From Eubacterium sp. (GTDB taxonomy: Bacteria; Bacillota; Clostridia; Lachnospirales; Lachnospiraceae), in assembly GCA_022794015.1 (NCBI GenBank), contig JAAWDZ010000017.1, positions 1 through 64,000 on the forward strand: 64,000 bases of DNA, written 5' to 3'. This document shows positions 44,307 to 53,732 of the stretch, one piece after another; position 1 is the stretch's first letter, and every line of letters starts with the position of its first letter. Below the pieces are notes generated by a model that made no database searches, was not told the origin of the DNA, and saw only the letters and a program-made list of their open reading frames with translations. Both the position numbers and the translations under genes were made by a program.

Positions 44307-44918
44307 ATGGAAAAGAAAATTATTTTTGCAACGGGGAACAAAGACAAAATGCAGGAGATCCGCGAGATTTTAGACGGCCTGGGCGCGGAAATACTGTCTA
44401 TGAAGGAAGCGGGTATTTCACTTGATATTGAGGAAAACGGAACAACCTTTGAGGAAAATGCCCTGATTAAGGCAAAGGCGGTAGCCGGGATGGTAAACGA
44501 GATTGTTCTGGCGGATGATTCCGGGCTTGAGATTGATTATTTGGATAAGCAACCAGGTGTTTATTCGGCACGTTTTATGGGTGAGGATACTTCCTATGAG
44601 GTGAAAAACCAGGAGCTGTTAAAACGTCTTACCGGTGTGCCGAAAGCAAAACGTACGGCTCGGTTTGTCTGTGCAATAGCGGCTGTTTTTCCGGATGGGG
44701 AGGCAGTAGTCCGAAGAGAAACGGTAGAAGGTTATATTGGGGAACGGCCGGAAGGAGAAAATGGCTTTGGGTATGATCCTATTTTTTACGTGGAGGAATA
44801 CGGATGTTCGACAGCCGCTCTGACAAGGCAGCAGAAAAATGCAATAAGCCACAGAGGAAAGGCGCTGCGGGCAATCCGCCGGGAACTGGAAAACAGATTT
44901 TATCAGAAAGAGAGTTAA
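44307..44918 (+). CDS. rdgB: XTP/dITP pyrophosphatase (RdgB/HAM1)
   Basis: 203 aa from ATG 44307; AAAGGAGC lies eight nt before. Removes non-canonical purine triphosphates. Family blocks: IIFATGNKDKMQEIREIL, FEENALIKAKAVAG, VLADDSGLEIDYLDKQPGVYSARFMG and GFGYDPIFYVEE, ending in ISHRGKALR. Its stop overlaps the start of the phosphodiesterase gene region by a 1-nt gap, so the two are coupled. Confidence 0.95.
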   Translation: MEKKIIFATGNKDKMQEIREILDGLGAEILSMKEAGISLDIEENGTTFEENALIKAKAVAGMVNEIVLADDSGLEIDYLDKQPGVYSARFMGEDTSYEVKNQELLKRLTGVPKAKRTARFVCAIAAVFPDGEAVVRRETVEGYIGERPEGENGFGYDPIFYVEEYGCSTAALTRQQKNAISHRGKALRAIRRELENRFYQKES

Positions 44919-44919
44919 T

Positions 44920-45411
44920 ATGAGGGTTTTGATTGTCAGCGATACGCACAGCAACCATGCGAATTTAAAAAAGGTTCTGAAAATGGAGCGGCCAAGAGAT
45001 CTGTTAATCCACCTGGGGGATTCGGAGGGCTGTGAGAGTTATATTGAAGAGATAGCAGAGTGCCCGGTTGAAATTGTGTCCGGAAACTGTGATTTTTTTT
45101 CTTCGCTCAGTCAGGAGAAAATTCTGGAGATCGGCAAGTATAAAGTTATGATTACACATGGACATTATTACAACGTCAACGTCGGGATAGAGGACATTAA
45201 AAAGGAAGCTTTGGGCAGGGGCTGCGATATTGTCATGTTTGGACATACGCACCGGCCGTTTCTGGATTACAGCAGAAATCTGATTGTCTTAAATCCGGGA
45301 AGCATGTCTTATCCGCGTCAGGAAGGGAAATGTCCTTCGTATGCCGTGATGGAAATAGATGAGAACGGGGAAGCGCATTTTAAGCTAAACTATGTAAAGC
45401 GGGGATTATGA
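44920..45411 (+). CDS. YfcE/MJ0936-type metallophosphoesterase
   Basis: 163 aa. Metal-ligand motifs in order: LIVSDTHSN (D, H), IHLGDSEG (D), VSGNCD (N), MITHGHYYNV (H) and MFGHTHRP (H). A short phosphodiesterase of the YfcE family, active in vitro on model phosphodiesters and of unclear cell role. Directly after rdgB, a frequent pairing in Firmicutes, and one base before the leucine-rich-repeat gene. Confidence 0.94.
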   Translation: MRVLIVSDTHSNHANLKKVLKMERPRDLLIHLGDSEGCESYIEEIAECPVEIVSGNCDFFSSLSQEKILEIGKYKVMITHGHYYNVNVGIEDIKKEALGRGCDIVMFGHTHRPFLDYSRNLIVLNPGSMSYPRQEGKCPSYAVMEIDENGEAHFKLNYVKRGL

Positions 45412-45412
45412 T

Positions 45413-46393
45413 ATGAAACGGTTAGAGCCCTGCCGCATGCTCTGGCAAAAGAATAAAGATGGCCAGGCGACGCTTTTGCGGTTCTACGGCACATCTTCGC
45501 AGGTGTATCTGCCGCCGCAGATTGCGGGATATTCTCTTACGGAGATTGCGCCGTATTGTTTTGCGGCAAAACAGTGTCAGCCAGACAGTGAAATCAGGGA
45601 AACGATTCTGGGAGAGCAGGAAGAAACGCTTTATTTACAGGAGCTTCACACAAACGCCATAGAAGAGGTATGGCTGCCGGATTCCGTAACAAAAATCGGA
45701 AGCTGTGCCTTTTATAACTGCAAAAAACTGCATACGCTCTGCATTGGTGCGGATTTGAGGAATATCGGCAGCGATGCTTTTATGAATACACTTTCTTTCC
45801 GTCGGGTGATTCTGCGCTGTGAAGCCGGAAAACCAAGCGGCGTCCGGCAGATTCTGGCGCAGGTTTCTTCGGATATGGAAGTGTGTTTTTTGCCGGATAA
45901 AAATCCGCAAGCCGTGCTTTTATACCCGGAATACTATGAATCCTATGATGAAATCGCCCCGGCGCATCTGTTCGGACGGAGCATATCGGGGGAAGGCTTT
46001 CGGGCAAGGCAATGTATTAAGGACGGCAAAGTGGATTTTGACGGCTACGACGCGGTATTTTTGCAGGCCTGTGTGGAGGAACGGGAGGAAACCCTGGCAC
46101 AGATGGCGCAAAACCGGCTGAGATATCCCTATGCTTTAAATGAAAAGAATAAAAGAATTTACAGAGAGTATGTCAAAGCACATATTTTGGGGATTGCCCG
46201 GCGCCTGATCAGACAGCGGGATTTGGGGCAGCTTCGCTTTTTGCAGGAAGAAAAGCTGCTTTTAGGCACAGCACTTACAGAATGTGCAAAAGAGGCTTCC
46301 GAATCGGACTGGCCGGAAGGGGCGGCAACCCTTCTTGGCTGGCTTGCGGCAGAAAAGAAGGATAAAAAGAAACGATATGATTTTGATTTTTAA
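45413..46393 (+). CDS. Leucine-rich repeat (BspA-type) protein
   Basis: 326 aa, no signal peptide. A few LRR_5 repeats fill residues about 25-150 (SLTEIAPYCFA, AIEEVWLPDSVTKIGSCAFYNCKKLHTLCIGADLRNIGSDAFMN). The remaining half is helical and not recognised, ending in Lys/Asp-rich KKDKKKRYDFDF. Most BspA-type proteins are surface proteins with many repeats; this short, cytoplasmic-looking version is different. It is 12 nt upstream of the DUF2201 gene and forms one unit with it and the MoxR-like gene. Confidence 0.8.
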   Translation: MKRLEPCRMLWQKNKDGQATLLRFYGTSSQVYLPPQIAGYSLTEIAPYCFAAKQCQPDSEIRETILGEQEETLYLQELHTNAIEEVWLPDSVTKIGSCAFYNCKKLHTLCIGADLRNIGSDAFMNTLSFRRVILRCEAGKPSGVRQILAQVSSDMEVCFLPDKNPQAVLLYPEYYESYDEIAPAHLFGRSISGEGFRARQCIKDGKVDFDGYDAVFLQACVEEREETLAQMAQNRLRYPYALNEKNKRIYREYVKAHILGIARRLIRQRDLGQLRFLQEEKLLLGTALTECAKEASESDWPEGAATLLGWLAAEKKDKKKRYDFDF

Positions 46394-46405
46394 AGGAGAA
46401 GGAGC

Positions 46406-47710
46406 ATGGCACACATACAGTCACAATCAGAGTGGGAAGAGGAAATGGCAGGTAAGATCCTGCAGTTTGTCCGCCATGAGCTGTATCTGGATCTGCGTTT
46501 TTTAGAACCTGCGCTCTTAGCGCTTACATACCGCAGAACAGATGGTCTTCTGACCTTTGCCACAGACGGAAGATATCTGTATGTCTCTCCGGAATGGATG
46601 ATCCGTGTCTTTTGTCAAAATACGTTGTTTTTGGATCGCGCTTATCTGCATACCGTGCTTCATTGTTTGTTTCGGCATCTGTGGATGAGCCAAAAACGGG
46701 ACGGCAGGTTGTGGCATGTGGCCTGCGATATTGCGGCAGAGCATGTCATTGACGCTTTGAACAGGGGATGCACAAAGCGTATCATCGGCTGGATTCGCAA
46801 AAACACATACGATGCCATCCAACAGGAGACAGGCCAGATATCGGCTGCGGTCATTTACAGATGGTTAAAGACAAAAGAAGCAGATCAGCTTGCGGCGATA
46901 GAGCGGGAATTTTACACCGATGATCACAGATTCTGGCCTGGGGAAGAAGAACTAAAACAGTCGCTTTTAAGACAGGCGGGACAGGACTGGGCCAAGAGGG
47001 CGAGACAGACAAGATTGTTACAAAATCGCAGAGGAGATGATCCAAAAGAAGGCGAGGAAGCTTTTGCCACGCAAATCCGCGCCGGGAAGGGCAGGCGCAG
47101 TTATGCGGATTTTCTGCGGAAATTTGCGGTGTTTCAGGAAGAAGCGCGCCTGGATCCGGAGGAATTTGACCTGGGTTACTATTCTTATGGATTGCGGTTT
47201 TATGGCAGCTTACCCCTGATTGAACCGTTAGAAACCAGAGAAACCTGTAAAATCTGCGATTTTGTCATTGTCATAGATACCAGCTATTCCACAAGCGGAG
47301 AACTGGTAGAAGGGTTTTTAAAGGAGACGGCATCTGTTTTGTCACAGAAAAACAGTTTTTTTGAAACGTATTCCATTCGTATTATCCAGTGTGACGACCA
47401 GGTGCAAATGGATGAAACCATATCTGCAGGCGAAGATATGGAACGTCTGCTGACACGGTTTGAGCTGCATGGCGGCGGTGGAACGGATTTTCGCCCGGCA
47501 TTTACCTATGTGGAAAAATTGCGTGAAGAAGGAGAGCTTTCGCATATGGGAGGACTTTTATATTTTACAGACGGAAAAGGAATTTATCCGCAGAAAAAAC
47601 CGGATTACAAAACAGCATTTTTATTTTTGGGAGAATATGACGAAAGCGCCGTGCCGCCCTGGGCGATGCGGCTTCAGTTAGAACCGGAGGAATTATTACA
47701 TGAATATTAA
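46406..47710 (+). CDS. DUF2201 VWA-like / putative metallopeptidase protein
   Basis: 434 aa. The N-terminal half is the putative metallopeptidase domain (PF13203 type) with a zinc-like motif HTVLHCLFRH (His 82, 86, 91) and LWHVACDIAAEHVIDAL. The C-terminal half is VWA-like (PF09967 type) with the MIDAS-like DTSYSTSG and GGGGTDFRPAF and FTDGKGIYP. Such proteins are nearly always beside a MoxR-type AAA ATPase, as here, where the genes overlap by 11 nt. Known pairs of this type act as chaperone-like complexes; the client is unknown. Confidence 0.9.
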   Translation: MAHIQSQSEWEEEMAGKILQFVRHELYLDLRFLEPALLALTYRRTDGLLTFATDGRYLYVSPEWMIRVFCQNTLFLDRAYLHTVLHCLFRHLWMSQKRDGRLWHVACDIAAEHVIDALNRGCTKRIIGWIRKNTYDAIQQETGQISAAVIYRWLKTKEADQLAAIEREFYTDDHRFWPGEEELKQSLLRQAGQDWAKRARQTRLLQNRRGDDPKEGEEAFATQIRAGKGRRSYADFLRKFAVFQEEARLDPEEFDLGYYSYGLRFYGSLPLIEPLETRETCKICDFVIVIDTSYSTSGELVEGFLKETASVLSQKNSFFETYSIRIIQCDDQVQMDETISAGEDMERLLTRFELHGGGGTDFRPAFTYVEKLREEGELSHMGGLLYFTDGKGIYPQKKPDYKTAFLFLGEYDESAVPPWAMRLQLEPEELLHEY

Positions 47711-49199
47711 ACAGGCGAAAGAAGAAATAAAACACTCCGTTCGGGCTTATCTTGCAAAAGACGTCGCAGGCGAATATAAAATCCCGGCCATACGCCAGCG
47801 CCCTCTGCTTTTGATGGGACCGCCCGGAATCGGTAAAACACAGATTATGGAGCAGGTGGCAAGAGAGTGCCGGGTAGGTCTTGTTTCTTACACAATTACA
47901 CATCACACCAGACAGAGTGCAGTCGGCCTTCCGTTTATCAAAGAACAGACCTTTCAGGGTACAGCCTGTTCTGTAACCGAATACACCATGAGCGAAATTA
48001 TCGCCAGCATCTACCGAAAAATGGAAGAAACCGGCCTCAGAGAAGGAATCTTGTTTATTGATGAAATTAACTGCGTCTCCGAAACGCTGGCTCCTACCAT
48101 GCTTCAGTTTTTGCAGTGTAAGACGTTTGGCAATCAGGCAGTCCCGCCTGGCTGGCTAATCGCAGCCGCCGGCAATCCGCCTGAATATAATAAATCGGTT
48201 CGCGAATTCGACATGGTAACCTTAGACCGTGTACGCACCATTTCGGTGGAGGCAGACTATAAAGCCTGGCGCGAATACGCCAGAACGCAGAACATACATG
48301 CTGCGCTCTTAAGCTACCTGGATCTGCGTCCGCAGAATTTTTACCGCGTCGAAGCTGACGTAGACGGCCTGAAATATGTGACCGCAAGAGGCTGGGAAGA
48401 TTTTAGCTATTTGCTTTTTGCTTACGAAGAAATGCACTTGCCCGTTACCAAAGAAATCACCTGCGAATTTCTGCATCATGCAGACGTAGCGGAGGATGTG
48501 GCCGCTTATCTGGATCTTTACCGAAAATATCAGGACGATTACGGAATTACAGAAATTCTTTCCGGTAAAGTAAAGTCCGTTGTATATGCCAGGATTTATG
48601 AGGCGGGATTTGATGAACGGATCAGTGTGGTGAATCTGCTTGTCGACGGACTGATGAACTATTTGTCAAAAGTTTCGTTTGAAAAGAATATAACAGACGC
48701 ATATTTTGCATTTTTAAAAGTATACCGTACAAAATCGTCAGAGAAAGAAGGCGAAGAACCTCTGCAAAAATATCTGCGGATGTTAAAGGAATTGGAGCAG
48801 GAACATGCCAGGAATGAAAAAGAAGGTTTCCTGGAAAAGGCACAGATTCAGGAAAACAGACATTTGCTTGCTTTATTAAAAGCGGGACAGCCGGCAGAAA
48901 ATGCATCTGATATGGAAGAAGCCTTTGAACAGGCAAAAACCGGTTTTGATAAACAGAGGGATTATCTGGAATCTGCAGAAGATGCCGCTGGAGCAGCCCT
49001 TGAATATGCATTTGATTTTGCAGAAGAGGCTTTTGGTCAAAGCGAGGAAATGGTTCTCTTTGTTACAGAGCTTACCGTACAAAAGGAAGCTGCATCTTTT
49101 CTGACAGAATATACCTGTGAAAGGTATCTGAAATACAACAAACAGCTTTTAATCGGCACCCGAAAAAGCGAGCTGTTATCTGAGCTGCGGCAGAGATAG
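47700..49199 (+). CDS. MoxR-like AAA ATPase
   Basis: 499 aa. AAA domain about residues 20-270: Walker A LMGPPGIGKTQIM, Walker B GILFIDEINCV, sensor 1 AAAGNPPEYN. The C-terminal ~230 residues are helical and acidic (VRTKSSEKEGEEPLQ..., EEAFEQAKTGF), probably for oligomer or client contact. It overlaps the DUF2201 gene by 11 nt and lacks its own strong ribosome site except GGAGGAAT inside that gene. The pair should form one functional complex. Confidence 0.92.
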   Translation: MNIKQAKEEIKHSVRAYLAKDVAGEYKIPAIRQRPLLLMGPPGIGKTQIMEQVARECRVGLVSYTITHHTRQSAVGLPFIKEQTFQGTACSVTEYTMSEIIASIYRKMEETGLREGILFIDEINCVSETLAPTMLQFLQCKTFGNQAVPPGWLIAAAGNPPEYNKSVREFDMVTLDRVRTISVEADYKAWREYARTQNIHAALLSYLDLRPQNFYRVEADVDGLKYVTARGWEDFSYLLFAYEEMHLPVTKEITCEFLHHADVAEDVAAYLDLYRKYQDDYGITEILSGKVKSVVYARIYEAGFDERISVVNLLVDGLMNYLSKVSFEKNITDAYFAFLKVYRTKSSEKEGEEPLQKYLRMLKELEQEHARNEKEGFLEKAQIQENRHLLALLKAGQPAENASDMEEAFEQAKTGFDKQRDYLESAEDAAGAALEYAFDFAEEAFGQSEEMVLFVTELTVQKEAASFLTEYTCERYLKYNKQLLIGTRKSELLSELRQR

Positions 49200-49254
49200 T
49201 GTAAATCAGATGTAACAGTTCATACGGCTGTTAAATATGGAGGCAGAAAAAACC

Positions 49255-49425
49255 ATGGAATGTGATTATTGCGCATACAATGCGTATGATGATGAGACAG
49301 AAGAATATTATTGTTCTGTAAATCTGGATGAAGATGATATGGCGCGTTTTATGAGCCGTAAATATAAATACTGCCCTTATTTTAAAAACGGGGACGAGTA
49401 TCAGGTTGTGAAGCATCAGATGTAA
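49255..49425 (+). CDS. Small Cys/Tyr-rich protein (DUF6472-like)
   Basis: 56 aa from ATG 49255 with GGAGG 11 nt before; ATG 49237 is in frame but has no such site. Four Cys (ECDYCAYN, YYCSV, YCPYF) suggest a zinc-binding fold; the rest is acidic with many Tyr (DETEEYYC, RKYKYCPYF). Small proteins of this pattern are common and uncharacterised in Lachnospiraceae. Lies alone between two larger genes, 55 nt after the MoxR gene. Confidence 0.7.
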   Translation: MECDYCAYNAYDDETEEYYCSVNLDEDDMARFMSRKYKYCPYFKNGDEYQVVKHQM

Positions 49426-49460
49426 GATAGAAAGTGATACCTGAAGGGAGGTGCCAGATT

Positions 49461-51176
49461 ATGACAGAGAAGAAAAAACTTCCGATAGGAGAAGAATTCT
49501 TTCGAAATATTAGGACCAAGGGGTTTTACTATGTGGACAAGACGGAATTTATTGGCGAACTTCTGAGAACCAGGGGCAGCGTAAATCTTTTTACACGTCC
49601 CCGGCGTTTTGGCAAAAGTTTAAATTTAGATATGCTGAAAACTTTTTTCGAGATTGGTACAGATGCCAAATTGTTTGATGGGCTGAAGATTTCAAAAGAA
49701 AAAGAATTGTGTGAGCAGCATATGGGAAAATATCCCGTTATCTCTATTAGCCTAAAAGATATTGGAGGAGAGGATTTTCAGTCGGCATATGAGATGCTTT
49801 GTACGGTTGTCAGTGAAGAAGCAGCAAGACTGGATTTCCTTTTGGAAAGTGAGAGATTAATGCAGTATGACAAAGCAAAGTTTGAACGGCTGGTAGAAAA
49901 TCAATTAGAAAAACCTTCAGAGCTCCACAGTAGTCTGAAACTGTTAACAAGACTTTTGCGTAAGCATTATGGCGCTTCGGTTATTGTATTGATTGACGAA
50001 TATGATGTGCCTTTGGATAAGGCTTATCAGAATGGATATTATTTACAGATGGTAAACCTGATTCGTTCTATTTTAAGCCAGGTGCTTAAAACAAATGAGA
50101 ACCTTGAATTTGCAGTGATTACGGGATGTCTTCAGATTGCAAAGGAAAGTATTTTTACGGGACTTAATAACTTTAAAGTACGGACGGTTTCCGATATCCG
50201 GTTTGCAGATTGTTTTGGATTTACGGATCGGGAAGTTCAAGATTTATTGAATTACTATGATCTAAAAGATAAGCTTGCGCTATTCAAGGAGTGGTATGAC
50301 GGGTACCGATTTGGAAATACCCATGTGTATTGCCCCTGGGATGTGCTCAATCAGTGTGACAAATTTCTGGAATCAAGGAGTGCAAGAATGGAGGCGCATT
50401 GGGAAAACAGCAGTGGTAACAGTATTGTAAAGGACATTTTGGAGCATTCGAATGAGACTACAAGAGCAGAGATTGAGGCGTTAATTTCCGGCGAATGCGT
50501 GGAAAAGCCATTGATTTCGGGACTGACATATGCTGATTTTGACAACGGGGAACTACAGAAAAGGCAGATGTATTTGTGGAGTGTTCTTTTCGCAACAGGT
50601 TACCTGACAGATTCGGCGGAGCCAATTGGCAAGATTCACAGACTGATAATTCCCAACAGGGAAATTCTTGAAATCTACAAAGACAGAATTCTGTTATGGT
50701 TTCAGACAAAGACTGTAAGTAATACCAAACGGTGGCAAAAATTCTGTATGGCGATTAAAGAAGGAGACGGGGAAACAGTTCAGTTATTATTTAACAGCTT
50801 TATGGATGATTCTATCAGTATTCGGGATACTTATATCCGAAAAGAAATGAAAGAGAACTTTTACCATGGGATGTTGCTTGGCTTGATGAGAGCAGAAGAA
50901 AACTGGATTGTGAAATCAAATGCAGAATCGGGTGTTGGATATACGGATATTATGGTTCGGATTCCATCAGAAAAGATCGGATGTATTATAGAAGTGAAGT
51001 ATGCAGAAAATGGTGCATTTGAAGCAGCATGTGATAAAGCATTGAAACAGATTGAAGATGAAGGGTATGTAACAGCTTTGCAGATGGAAGGTATGAAGAC
51101 GATTCAGAAATTTGGGATTGCCTGTTATAAGAAAAGTTGTAAAGTGATATGTACAAAACTGAAAGGAAACCTATGA
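49461..51176 (+). CDS. AAA-ATPase-like / PD-(D/E)XK nuclease family protein
   Basis: 571 aa from ATG 49461, preceded by AAGGGAGGTG. Same domain order as the gene at 4.7 kb: AAA-ATPase-like domain with LPIGEEFFRNIR, P-loop RPRRFGKSLNLDMLKTFF, Walker B VLIDEYDVPLDKAY, and ITGCLQIAKESIFTGLNNF; C-terminal PD-(D/E)XK region with GYTDIMVRIPSEKIGCIIEVKYAENG and a normal end (KFGIACYKKSCKVICTKLKG). Intact, unlike its paralogue. Its stop overlaps the radical SAM start by 4 nt. Function of the family is unknown; no partner gene recurs between the two copies. Confidence 0.9.
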   Translation: MTEKKKLPIGEEFFRNIRTKGFYYVDKTEFIGELLRTRGSVNLFTRPRRFGKSLNLDMLKTFFEIGTDAKLFDGLKISKEKELCEQHMGKYPVISISLKDIGGEDFQSAYEMLCTVVSEEAARLDFLLESERLMQYDKAKFERLVENQLEKPSELHSSLKLLTRLLRKHYGASVIVLIDEYDVPLDKAYQNGYYLQMVNLIRSILSQVLKTNENLEFAVITGCLQIAKESIFTGLNNFKVRTVSDIRFADCFGFTDREVQDLLNYYDLKDKLALFKEWYDGYRFGNTHVYCPWDVLNQCDKFLESRSARMEAHWENSSGNSIVKDILEHSNETTRAEIEALISGECVEKPLISGLTYADFDNGELQKRQMYLWSVLFATGYLTDSAEPIGKIHRLIIPNREILEIYKDRILLWFQTKTVSNTKRWQKFCMAIKEGDGETVQLLFNSFMDDSISIRDTYIRKEMKENFYHGMLLGLMRAEENWIVKSNAESGVGYTDIMVRIPSEKIGCIIEVKYAENGAFEAACDKALKQIEDEGYVTALQMEGMKTIQKFGIACYKKSCKVICTKLKGNL

Positions 51177-53038
51177 GAAAACTGGCGTTAAATGATGAAA
51201 TATTACTTACAATTGAGAAACCGGCAAGATATATAGGAAATGAGATCAACAGCGTGATCAAAGATCCGCAGGCAGCAGAGATTCGTTTTGCTATGTGTTT
51301 TCCGGACGTATACGAAATCGGAATGTCGCATCTGGGCATCCAGATTTTATATGATATGTTTAATCAGCGCGACGACGTTTACTGCGAGCGCGTCTATTCT
51401 CCCTGGCCGGACCTGCACCGGATTTTAAAAGAGCAAAAGATTCCTCTGTTTGCACTGGAATCTCAGGAGCCGATCCGAAAATTTGATTTTCTGGGCATTA
51501 CTATTCAGTATGAGATGTGCTATACCAATATTTTGCAGATACTGGATTTGTCCGAAATCCCGCTGCTTGCTAAGGACAGAGGAATGGATGATCCGTTTGT
51601 CATCGGCGGCGGCCCGTGCACATATAATCCGGAGCCGTTAGCAGATTTTTTTGATTTGTTTTATATCGGAGAAGGAGAAACCAGCTATGATGAGCTCTTT
51701 CGCATTTACAAGGCATGGAAAAAATCCGGTCAGGACAGAAAGGAATTTCTGCTGCAGGCGGCGTGTGTGCCGGGGATATACGTGCCGTCATTCTATGAGG
51801 CGAGCTATCATGAGGACGGTACGATTGCCGATTTTAGTCCGACAGAAGATAATATTCCTGCCCGGATAGAAAAACAGGTGGCAATGGAGCTGACGGACGC
51901 GCCGTATCCTACGAAGCCGCTGGTACCGTTTCTTAAGGCAACGCAGGATCGGGTGGTGTTGGAAATCCAGCGGGGCTGCATCCGCGGCTGCAGGTTCTGC
52001 CAGGCGGGAATGATTTACCGGCCGACCAGAGAAAAGGATGTAAAGGTTTTAAAGCGGCAGGCCTATGATTTGCTGAAAAATACCGGATATGAAGAGATTT
52101 CCTTAAATTCTTTAAGCTCCTCGGATTATTCGAAGTTAAAGGAACTGGTGACCTATTTAATTGAGGAATGCGGCCAGAGGCGGGTGAATATTTCACTGCC
52201 TTCTTTGCGGATTGATGAGTTTTCCTTAGATGTTATGAGCAAGGTGCAGGATATTAAAAAGAGCAGCTTAACGTTTGCACCGGAGGCGGGTTCGCAGCGC
52301 TTAAGAGATGTGATTAACAAGGGCCTGACCAGAGAAGCGATTCTGGAAGGGGCAGGGAAGGCATTTGAGGGCGGCTGGCAGAAGGTGAAGCTGTATTTTA
52401 TGCTGGGGCTGCCGACGGAAACAGTCGCGGATCAGGAGGCGATTGCGGAGCTGGCCAATGAGATTGCAGTACGGTATTATGACATTCCAAAAGAGAAACG
52501 AAACGGCAAATGCCAGATTACCATTAGTACCTCGTTTTTTGTACCAAAGCCCTTTACGCCGTTTCAATGGGCGCAGATGCATCCGAAGGAGCATTATCTG
52601 GAATGTGCAAAAACAGTCAATGAGGCGGTCAAAAACCAGTTGAACAAAAAGAGTATCCGCTATAACTGGCATGAAACGGACGTTACGGTTTTGGAGGGGG
52701 TTCTAGCCAGAGGGGACAGAAGGCTTGGAAAGGCGATCTTGCGTGCATATGAAAAGGGGTGCCTGTTTGATGCGTGGAGCGATTTTTACGATCATAAGAA
52801 GTGGCTGGAAGCTTTTGACGAAACCGGAATCGATCCTGATTTTTATACATTAAGGGAACGGCGCTTAGAGGAAATACTCCCGTGGGATTTTATAGATGCA
52901 GGTGTGACAAAAGCATTTTTAAAGAGGGAGTACGAGAATGCACTGGAGGGTAAAGTGACCTTAAACTGCAGGATGCAGTGCAATGGCTGCGGCGCTTTAA
53001 AATATCAGGGAGGTGTGTGCGTTGAAAATCAGAATTAA
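51173..53038 (+). CDS. B12-binding-domain/radical SAM protein (TIGR03960 type)
   Basis: 621 aa from ATG 51173, coupled by ATGA to the AAA-ATPase stop. An N-terminal B12-binding-like domain (GMSHLGIQILYDMFN, region around EIPLLAKDRGMDDPFVIGGGPCTYNPEPLADFFDLFYIGEGE) is followed by the radical SAM domain with cluster motif LEIQRGCIRGCRFCQAGM (CxxxCxxC) and ESSLTFAPEAG-type TIM-barrel parts. It is followed by the DUF2344 gene with overlapping ends, the standard pair; a tRNA/rRNA-modifying role is suspected but unproven. Confidence 0.93.
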   Translation: MRKLALNDEILLTIEKPARYIGNEINSVIKDPQAAEIRFAMCFPDVYEIGMSHLGIQILYDMFNQRDDVYCERVYSPWPDLHRILKEQKIPLFALESQEPIRKFDFLGITIQYEMCYTNILQILDLSEIPLLAKDRGMDDPFVIGGGPCTYNPEPLADFFDLFYIGEGETSYDELFRIYKAWKKSGQDRKEFLLQAACVPGIYVPSFYEASYHEDGTIADFSPTEDNIPARIEKQVAMELTDAPYPTKPLVPFLKATQDRVVLEIQRGCIRGCRFCQAGMIYRPTREKDVKVLKRQAYDLLKNTGYEEISLNSLSSSDYSKLKELVTYLIEECGQRRVNISLPSLRIDEFSLDVMSKVQDIKKSSLTFAPEAGSQRLRDVINKGLTREAILEGAGKAFEGGWQKVKLYFMLGLPTETVADQEAIAELANEIAVRYYDIPKEKRNGKCQITISTSFFVPKPFTPFQWAQMHPKEHYLECAKTVNEAVKNQLNKKSIRYNWHETDVTVLEGVLARGDRRLGKAILRAYEKGCLFDAWSDFYDHKKWLEAFDETGIDPDFYTLRERRLEEILPWDFIDAGVTKAFLKREYENALEGKVTLNCRMQCNGCGALKYQGGVCVENQN

Positions 53039-53732
53039 GTTCCGCAAATACGGTGTGATGAAGTTCATCGGCCATCTGGATATGATGCGTTATTTTCAGA
53101 AGTGTATCCGCAGAGCAGGCGTTGATATTGCCTATTCGGAAGGGTTCAGTCCGCACCAGATTATGTCTTTTGCCGCGCCTCTTGGCGTTGGCATTACCAG
53201 CGACGGGGAATATCTGGATATTGAAGTAAACTCCACGAAAAGCTCCAAAGAAGAGGTTCAAAATTTAAATGAAGTTATGGCAGAAGGAGTGGAGGTTGTT
53301 TCTTACCGCAGGCTAAAGGATACAGAGAAAAAGGCGATGTCTATTGTGGCGGCTGCAGATTATGAACTACGGATTAAGGATGGATATGAAGCCCCTCATG
53401 TAGATTATGAAGCTGCTTTAAGGGAATTTTTTGACGAACCGGAGCAGATTTTGATTACCAAAAAGACGAAAAAAAGCGAAAAAACGATGGATATTAAAAA
53501 GCTTGTGTATGCGTTTCGGGTTTTTATGGAAGAAGGTAAACCTGTATTTTACCTAAAGGTATGCACCGGAAGTACAGATAATTTGAAGCCTGAGATGGTG
53601 CTGGAGGCGTTTTATGTGTTTCTGGGAGAGGAATGGAATCCTTTTCACGTTCAGATTCACAGGATTGATGTTTACGGCATGCCAGACGGCGCGCCTGTAT
53701 CTTTGGGAGAGATGGGAGAAAACATTGACTAA
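53022..53732 (+). CDS. TIGR03936/DUF2344 protein
   Basis: 236 aa from TTG 53022, eight nt after GGGAGG; GTG 53013 is less well placed. Start reads IRIKFRKYGVMKFIGHLDMMRYFQKCIRRAG, the family opening, followed by YSEGFSPHQIMSFAAPLGVGI. It always accompanies the B12-radical SAM gene, here overlapping it by 17 nt, and in some bacteria the two are fused. Role unknown but tied to the radical SAM partner and to RNase G, which overlaps it downstream. Confidence 0.92.
   Translation: MKIRIKFRKYGVMKFIGHLDMMRYFQKCIRRAGVDIAYSEGFSPHQIMSFAAPLGVGITSDGEYLDIEVNSTKSSKEEVQNLNEVMAEGVEVVSYRRLKDTEKKAMSIVAAADYELRIKDGYEAPHVDYEAALREFFDEPEQILITKKTKKSEKTMDIKKLVYAFRVFMEEGKPVFYLKVCTGSTDNLKPEMVLEAFYVFLGEEWNPFHVQIHRIDVYGMPDGAPVSLGEMGENID

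Noticed and set aside
49208-49234. TAACAG / CTGTTA inverted repeat before the small Cys-rich gene, resembling the arms at 38982-39014
   Set aside because: Arms of 6-8 bp with different loops; GTAACAG occurs at several unrelated places, so a shared element is not supported.
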